DNA from: Candidatus Agathobaculum merdavium
Lineage (GTDB): Bacteria; Bacillota; Clostridia; Oscillospirales; Butyricicoccaceae
NCBI GenBank assembly: GCA_019115615.1
Contig: DXDE01000125.1
Coordinates: 1 to 35,352 of the forward strand
Direction of reading: 5' to 3'
Length of the DNA stretch: 35,352 nucleotides
The notes under the pieces: generated by a model
The model's input: the letters and a program-made list of their open reading frames with translations, nothing else
What the model was told of the DNA's origin: nothing
Databases searched by the model: none
Position numbers and translations under genes: made by a program
Shown: piece after piece, positions 30,496 to 35,352 of the stretch
How positions within the stretch are numbered: position 1 is the stretch's first letter
Layout of the letters: every line of letters starts with the position of its first letter

Positions 30496-31959
30496 TCATT
30501 TTGTGCTGTTTTTCGCGCCGTTTTGCAGTTGCGGCGGCGCTAACGGCAGAGTAAAGGAGAATTCCGTCTCGCCGCCGTCCGACCGCACGGCGATCTCGCC
30601 GCCATGCAGGTTAATAATGTTTTTTACAATGTACAAGCCCAGCCCAGCGCCCGTCTTATCCATCGAGCGCGAGCGGTCTGCCTTGTAGAACCGGCCGAAC
30701 ACATGCGGCAGATCTTCCGGCGAAATGCCGATACCGGTATTGGTGATCGAGAACGCACAGAAGTTGCCTTCCGGATGCGCACGCAGGCACAGCCGTCCAC
30801 CCTCATTGATAAATTTAACCGCGTTGTCTACCAGATTATAGACCGCGCGATACAGATGGTCGCGGTCGCCCATGACCATCAGCCGGTCATCCAGATCGCA
30901 CTCGACCTCGAGCTTTTTCGCCTCAATCTTCTGTTCAAAGGACAGGATGATCTGGCTAGTCATTTCAGAGAAATCGAACGGCGCGGGATTCAGGATCAGC
31001 TCGCCCGACTGGATCTTGGCCGCGTCCAGCATGCGGTTGACCATGCGGGACAGGCGGCGCGTCTCCTCGGCGATGATGCGCAGGTATTTGTCGCGCTGCG
31101 TGACCGGGATCGTGCCGTCGATCATGCCGTCAACAAAGCCGCCGATCGTTGTCATCGGGGTCTTGAACTCATGGCTGACATTGGAGATAAAGCCGCGTGT
31201 CAGCTCCTCCAGCTGGTCAAGATCGCGCGCCATATTGTTAAACGACACCGCCAGCTCATCAATCTCATAGCAGTGATTATCCTCAGGTACACGTACATCG
31301 AAATTGCCGGCGGCAAATTCCTTGGCAGCTGCCGCGATCACCTTGAGCGGCCGCGTCATGTGCTGCGACAGGATGAACGACAGTACGAGCGCTACCGCCA
31401 ACGTGATCAGCAGGATGAGCACCAGCGTCTGCGTGGAATGGCGCACCACGCCCGCGGCCGTCGCGTCCTGTGAATAGACAAAGATCATCGCGCTGATCTC
31501 GCCGTTTTCGTTCAACACGCGCGTACCGACCGTGTAGCTCGACCGGTCGCCCAGCACGCCCAACTGACCGACCTCGGCATAGCTGCCGGTGCGGCGCACC
31601 TTGTTTGCGACCTCAGACGAGATCATCCAGCCCGAGACCTGCGCGGCCTCGCCATCCGGACCGGCAACCATCTGGATCACGCCATCCCGGTCGGTGACAT
31701 ACACCGTCACCGCGTCCTCTTTGGCGACCGTGCCGATCGACAACATGTAGATCTCGCGCAGCACGTCTGAATCGGTTCCCAGCAGCAGGCGGGTCTGTTC
31801 GGCAAGGCTCTGCACCGTTGTGCGCAGTTCGGCCTGCTTGGACTGCAGCGCGTAGTTACCCATCTGGTAATAGAATACGCCGCCCGCCACCGCAAATGCA
31901 CTCACAATCAACAGCATATGCGTGACATAGTTTTTGAAAAAGAAACTGCGTCTACCCAT
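30496..31959 (-). CDS. Sensor histidine kinase
   Basis: A 487-residue membrane kinase. Two helices (about 10-31 and 178-198) bracket an extracellular sensor domain of about 145 residues with GTRVLNENGEISAMIFVYS, a PAS/Cache-like look. HAMP (about 200-252) follows, then HisKA with phospho-His263 (FISNVSHEFKTPM) and HATPase with N box NLVDNAVKF and G box GAGLGLYIVK. It starts 3 bp after the response regulator ends. The signal is unknown. Confidence 0.93.
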   Translation of the reverse strand: MGRRSFFFKNYVTHMLLIVSAFAVAGGVFYYQMGNYALQSKQAELRTTVQSLAEQTRLLLGTDSDVLREIYMLSIGTVAKEDAVTVYVTDRDGVIQMVAGPDGEAAQVSGWMISSEVANKVRRTGSYAEVGQLGVLGDRSSYTVGTRVLNENGEISAMIFVYSQDATAAGVVRHSTQTLVLILLITLAVALVLSFILSQHMTRPLKVIAAAAKEFAAGNFDVRVPEDNHCYEIDELAVSFNNMARDLDQLEELTRGFISNVSHEFKTPMTTIGGFVDGMIDGTIPVTQRDKYLRIIAEETRRLSRMVNRMLDAAKIQSGELILNPAPFDFSEMTSQIILSFEQKIEAKKLEVECDLDDRLMVMGDRDHLYRAVYNLVDNAVKFINEGGRLCLRAHPEGNFCAFSITNTGIGISPEDLPHVFGRFYKADRSRSMDKTGAGLGLYIVKNIINLHGGEIAVRSDGGETEFSFTLPLAPPQLQNGAKNSTK

Positions 31960-31962
31960 TGG

Positions 31963-32643
31963 TTACTCCTTGGTCTCGAACTTGTAGCCCACGCCCCAGA
32001 CGGTCTTGACCTCCCACTTGTCCGACACGCCTTCGAGTTTTTCGCGCAGGCGCTTGATATGCACGTCCACCGTGCGGGTATCGCCGAAGTAGTCAAAGCC
32101 CCACACATCGTCGAGCAGCTGTGCGCGTGTGAACACGCGGTTGGGGCTGGAGGCGAGGTAATAGAGCAGCTCAATCTCCTTGGGCGGCGCATCCACGCGC
32201 TTGCCCTTGATAACCAGATCATAAGCCTGCTTGTCGATCACCAGATTATCAAACGTGAGCTTTTCGGGCGCGTCGTCCGGCGCCATACGGCGGAACACCG
32301 CGCGCACACGCGCAATAACCTCAGGCATCTCGAGCGGCTTGACGATATAGTCGTCCGCGCCCATCTCAAGGCCGGATACACGGTCGGCCGTTTCACCCTT
32401 GGCCGTCAACATGATGATCGGCACATCGCTCTCCGCGCGGATCTCCTTGCAGACCGCCCAGCCGTCCATCACCGGCATCATCACATCCAGCAGCAGCATA
32501 TCCGGCTTTTCGGACTTCCACAGTTTGATGCCCTCCACGCCGTTTGCCGCTTCGACCACCGCGTAGCCCTCGCGCTCCAGATACAAGCGCAGCAGCTCGC
32601 GAATATTTGCTTCGTCTTCGACGATGAGTATCTTTTTTGCCAC
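31963..32643 (-). CDS. OmpR-family response regulator
   Basis: A 226-residue regulator. The receiver domain has Glu9/Asp10, phospho-acceptor Asp53 (LLDVMMP), Thr80 and Lys102. The C-terminal winged helix (about 130-225) ends with the WGFDYFGDTRTVDVHIKRLREKL signature. The start is GTG at 32643, with AGGGGT 6 nt upstream. A TATAAT (32677-32682, minus) lies upstream with a poor -35, which would suit activation by the regulator itself. Confidence 0.95.
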   Translation of the reverse strand: MAKKILIVEDEANIRELLRLYLEREGYAVVEAANGVEGIKLWKSEKPDMLLLDVMMPVMDGWAVCKEIRAESDVPIIMLTAKGETADRVSGLEMGADDYIVKPLEMPEVIARVRAVFRRMAPDDAPEKLTFDNLVIDKQAYDLVIKGKRVDAPPKEIELLYYLASSPNRVFTRAQLLDDVWGFDYFGDTRTVDVHIKRLREKLEGVSDKWEVKTVWGVGYKFETKE

Positions 32644-32676
32644 AGTTTACCCCTGCTTTCTCATCAGTATGTTTTC

Positions 32677-32682
32677 ATTATA
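32677..32682 (-). promoter_or_regulatory. -10 element upstream of the two-component genes
   Basis: TATAAT on the minus strand, 34 bp before the response regulator start. The hexamer 17 bp further upstream (TGCATT) is a poor -35, so an activator may be needed. Confidence 0.5.
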
Positions 32683-32730
32683 CCGCTTTTCCTCAGTGAA
32701 TGCATTAACAATCTGTAAAAGCAGGAAGAA

Positions 32731-32759
32731 TTGCGTGTCCCGCGCGGACATGCTATACT
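32731..32759 (+). promoter_or_regulatory. Promoter of trmO
   Basis: TTGCGT (32731-32736), 17-bp spacer, TATACT (32754-32759), with an extended -10 TGC. The spacer holds TGTCC-CGCGC-GGACA, a small dyad that could be an operator. Confidence 0.75.
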
Positions 32760-32789
32760 GGACACATCAATGGCAAAGGAAGATCGTTT

Positions 32790-33479
32790 ATGTCCCAAAC
32801 CGTTCCCATGCATATCATCGCACGCATCCGCAGCGATTTCCCCACGAAATTCGGCATCCCACGGCAAAGCGGGCTGGCGGACGCGCCCGCGCGTATCGTA
32901 TTCGAACCAGAATACCGCAACGCGGATGCGCTGCGCGGCATCGAAGGCTTTTCCCATCTCTGGCTGATCTGGCAATTCTCCGAAGCCGTACGCGACGGCT
33001 GGTCACCCACCGTGCGCCCACCCAAGCTGGGCGGCAACCGCCGCATGGGCGTGTTCGCCACCCGCTCGCCCTTCCGGCCGAATGCGGTCGGACTTTCCTC
33101 TGTTCGGCTCGATCGGGTAGCGCTGCACACACCGGACGGGCCAGTGCTGCACGTCTCGGGCGCCGACCTGATGGACGGCACGCCGATTTTCGACATCAAG
33201 CCCTATCTGGCCTACACCGACGCGCATCCGGATGCCACAGGCGGCTTTGCGCTGCAAAACCGCGAGGGCGTGCTGCAAGTTTGCTGCGCGGACGAACTGC
33301 TCAACCGTCTGCCCACAGGGCGGCGCGACGCGCTGCTTTCCATTCTTGCGCAGGACCCACGCCCAGGCTATCAGCACGAGCCGGGCCGCGTTTATGGCTT
33401 CCCGTTTGCAGGCTGCGAGGTACGCTTTTCGGTTGACGGGGATACTTTGACCGTACAGGACATCATTCCCGCCCCATAA
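32790..33479 (+). CDS. trmO: tRNA (N6-threonylcarbamoyladenosine-37-N6)-methyltransferase
   Basis: A 229-residue TrmO/TsaA (UPF0066) protein that methylates t6A37 of tRNA-Thr with SAM, improving decoding. Motifs: RSDFPTKFGIPRQ, the SAM-binding EPEYRNADALRGIEGFSHLWLIW, MGVFATRSPFRPNAVGLS and GTPIFDIKPYLAYTD. A C-terminal beta domain of about 70 residues is present, as in longer family members. ATG at 32790 has AAAGGAAG upstream. Confidence 0.93.
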   Translation: MSQTVPMHIIARIRSDFPTKFGIPRQSGLADAPARIVFEPEYRNADALRGIEGFSHLWLIWQFSEAVRDGWSPTVRPPKLGGNRRMGVFATRSPFRPNAVGLSSVRLDRVALHTPDGPVLHVSGADLMDGTPIFDIKPYLAYTDAHPDATGGFALQNREGVLQVCCADELLNRLPTGRRDALLSILAQDPRPGYQHEPGRVYGFPFAGCEVRFSVDGDTLTVQDIIPAP

Positions 33480-33486
33480 TGCAATA

Positions 33487-33515
33487 AAAAACCGCTCCCG
33501 ATGGGAGCGGTTTTT
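33487..33515 (+). terminator. Bidirectional terminator between trmO and the DUF4914-like gene
   Basis: AAAAACCGCTCCC (33487-33499) pairs perfectly with 33503-33515 around GAT. The 5-nt A and T tracts give a usable tail in both directions. Confidence 0.9.
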
Positions 33516-33535
33516 GTTTCCATTCAATCGTGGGA

Positions 33536-35352
33536 TTACAGGTTGGTCGGGGTGATCGCCTCAAAATCGGCGAGCGAGCCGCCGTTCATGAAGCAGTCAA
33601 TGATCTGCTTGCCGCGCGGATCCAGCTCGGGCGTATCAAACTTCGCCAGTTCCTTACGGAAGAAGTCGGTCAGGATCTTCGCACCTGCGTCATAGCCGTC
33701 CGTGCCAACACGGTCCTGCGTATCGACGCGCAGATACTTGGAACGGATGCGCTGACCGTCAATAGTCATATCCTTCATCGCGTAGCCGAGCAGCGGGCAG
33801 CGAGCCGGTTCAAGATGCTCGCGGCGGATCTTCGCGCCGCCGTGACGCGCCAGATACTCGCGGGAGATCCACTCAGCCGCAAAGCCGACCTTGTATACGC
33901 CGATGTGCTGGTTCGGGATGAGCACATAGCGGGTGTTCGGGCTGTTCATGATCTGCTCGAGCAGCAGGTTTGCCTGCTTGACGCGCTGACCGGTCGCAAA
34001 CGGCCAGTAAGAACCGACACCCTCGCTCTTGAGCTCATTGCCGGTGACGATCGAGGGGTTGTTAAAGCCGCGCGGCGCTACCAGACGCCACAGCCATGCC
34101 AGTGCGGGCGGGATGATGTGCATCATGCCCATGATACCGTAGTTCGGGTTCTCGCGGGTCGAGGGGGGCATGCGAACGCCGAACGAACGCACATCAACCT
34201 CTACCGGCTCCTTGACGATGTGCGGTACATCCCAGCGCGGCACGATCGCGCGCGGGTTGGAGCAGGGCTTGCCGGTGGAATCGAGCGTATGCTCCCAAAT
34301 CAGCAGCGTTGCACCCGGATGGCCTTCCATGTTAAAGAAGCAGAGCGGCTCCTTGGGCTCGGTGCAGATGCGCTCGTACACCGGATCGCAGCCATAGTGG
34401 GTCACGCCGTCCATGCGGAGGAACCAGCCGTCCTCACCATCGACCAGCACCAGCTTGCCGGACTTGTTCTGCAGCTGCGGATAGCAGGTAGCCATATCGT
34501 CGCACACCGGCTCGATCGAGCAGGTTGCGCCCATGGTGATATAGGTTTCCTCGCCGGTGACGGTGTTTTTGGACAGCAGCACGCGGCCATCCGGCTCACG
34601 CGCGATATCCTGCAGCATTTCGCTCTTGCCGCCGCCGGATGCACCCTCGTGCATGATAACCATTTCGTTCTCATACGGCGTTACCAGACGGCCGCAGGAA
34701 GTATGGCAAGTCGTCCAACCCTCCTGCTCGCCGATATCGAGCAGCACGGAGTAAACGCCCTTCTTGGCAGACGGGCCGGGATAGAGGTTATAGGAGAACA
34801 CTTCGTGGCAGTCGTCCAAACGGTTGTGCACGACAACCTGCTTGCCCTCGAAGTGGGTATGGCGGAACGGGGGTGCAACGTAGACGATCGCGCGCGGCTT
34901 ATAGCCCTCGCTCTCCTCAGCGTTGACAAAGCCCTGCAAATGCGCCAGTGCGAACGCGAAGAACGCGCACTGCACCGGGCAGACCAGCATCGAGCCATAA
35001 CCGTAAATATTGCCGCCCGAGTTGAACGGCATCAGGATCAGTTCCTGCGTTTTGAACCACGCCATCGTCTCGCGGCGCAAGTCGGCAAAGGGATAGCCGT
35101 ACACGTCGGCAAAACGCTTCTTGTCGGTCGGCTTATCATCCGCGATGCGCATCGAGTCCGGATCGCGGCGGCGCATGTAATCCTCGGTAAAGTTAACCGA
35201 CGCACCATTCTTGCAGCGGACGACATCTGCTTCCTTGTACGGGCCCTTACCCGGCACATCAAAGATGACGTCGTACACATCGGCATGCTCCGGGCCGAAC
35301 ACCATGTCGTACAGCTCGGCCTTGGTCGTCGGGACGTGTACGCCTTGGCAGT
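33536..35352 (-). CDS. DUF4914-like P-loop protein, 5' end beyond window
   Basis: At least 605 residues; the frame is still open at the right edge, so the N-terminus is missing. The in-frame ATG at 35305 is probably internal, because the upstream codons also read as protein. Features are MPFNSGGNIYGYGSML, APPFRHTHFEGKQVVVHNRLDDCHE, NLYPGPSAKKGVYS, a P-loop MHEGASGGGKSEM and LVDGEDGWF. This matches my memory of DUF4914. The P-loop resembles those of PEP carboxykinase and HPr kinase, but it is not a standard PckA, whose GLSGTGKTT loop and RxDD signatures are absent. Function unknown; a nucleotide-dependent kinase or carboxykinase-like activity is a guess. Confidence 0.65.
   Translation of the reverse strand, partial: CQGVHVPTTKAELYDMVFGPEHADVYDVIFDVPGKGPYKEADVVRCKNGASVNFTEDYMRRRDPDSMRIADDKPTDKKRFADVYGYPFADLRRETMAWFKTQELILMPFNSGGNIYGYGSMLVCPVQCAFFAFALAHLQGFVNAEESEGYKPRAIVYVAPPFRHTHFEGKQVVVHNRLDDCHEVFSYNLYPGPSAKKGVYSVLLDIGEQEGWTTCHTSCGRLVTPYENEMVIMHEGASGGGKSEMLQDIAREPDGRVLLSKNTVTGEETYITMGATCSIEPVCDDMATCYPQLQNKSGKLVLVDGEDGWFLRMDGVTHYGCDPVYERICTEPKEPLCFFNMEGHPGATLLIWEHTLDSTGKPCSNPRAIVPRWDVPHIVKEPVEVDVRSFGVRMPPSTRENPNYGIMGMMHIIPPALAWLWRLVAPRGFNNPSIVTGNELKSEGVGSYWPFATGQRVKQANLLLEQIMNSPNTRYVLIPNQHIGVYKVGFAAEWISREYLARHGGAKIRREHLEPARCPLLGYAMKDMTIDGQRIRSKYLRVDTQDRVGTDGYDAGAKILTDFFRKELAKFDTPELDPRGKQIIDCFMNGGSLADFEAITPTNL

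Noticed and set aside
33536-35352. Identity as classical PEP carboxykinase (pckA)
   Set aside because: The P-loop is similar, but the PckA signatures and its GLSGTGKTT loop are missing, and the surrounding sequence fits DUF4914 better.

Overview
The window looks like a chromosomal stretch of a GC-rich Gram-positive Clostridia species, most likely a gut bacterium of the Oscillospiraceae/Butyricicoccaceae type. The basis is the gene set (PrkC-type PASTA kinase with PP2C phosphatase, RemA, YicC, CdaA/CdaR, YugP-like peptidase), the GC-rich codon use, and frequent GTG/TTG starts after strong GGAGG-type ribosome binding sites. Almost every gene is on the minus strand. No rRNA, tRNA, CRISPR array or complete insertion sequence was seen.

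Layout: (a) 1-2.3 kb, visibly less GC-rich: the 5' part of a repeat-rich zinc-ribbon gene (1-774, minus), a roughly 240-bp intergenic segment bounded by inverted 14-bp repeats, and a tyrosine recombinase gene (1053-1898, minus). The segment carries a near-consensus promoter that now points away from the zinc-ribbon gene and a strong terminator that points towards it, so it reads as a phase-variable ON/OFF switch captured OFF. This is the most interesting system in the window. (b) 2.3-3.5 kb: an aspartate-type aminotransferase with terminator hairpins. (c) 3.6-21.4 kb: a long, tightly packed minus-strand run, DUF5685-like / J-domain / membrane protein / yicC / remA / gmk / rpoZ / coaBC / priA / GNAT / def / fmt / Zn-peptidase / rsmB / rlmN / PP2C / prkC / rsgA / thiN. 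It starts at a good promoter (21480-21508) and ends at a terminator (3612-3635). An unusual array of perfect hairpins lies between priA and the GNAT gene. (d) 21.5-25.8 kb: cdaA / cdaR / FAD-dependent oxidoreductase / rseC-like, for c-di-AMP synthesis and redox functions. (e) 25.9-28.6 kb: a cysteine-desulfurase-like gene with a DUF3343 partner, divergent from a AAA ATPase through overlapping promoters. (f) 28.7-32.7 kb: a second hairpin-rich intergenic array, an HtrA-like protease and an OmpR-type two-component system. (g) 32.7-35.35 kb: trmO on the plus strand, then a 5'-truncated DUF4914-like P-loop protein on the minus strand.

How they work together: the central run combines translation and ribosome maturation (def, fmt, rsmB, rlmN, rsgA), nucleotide and cofactor supply (gmk, coaBC, thiN), replication restart (priA), transcription (rpoZ, remA) and the PrkC/PP2C signalling pair. 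This is a conserved Firmicutes housekeeping neighbourhood. The c-di-AMP genes, the two-component system and HtrA add envelope and stress control. The left end, with its recombinase and switch, is the accessory part. All functions are inferred from motifs read by eye; no database search was run.
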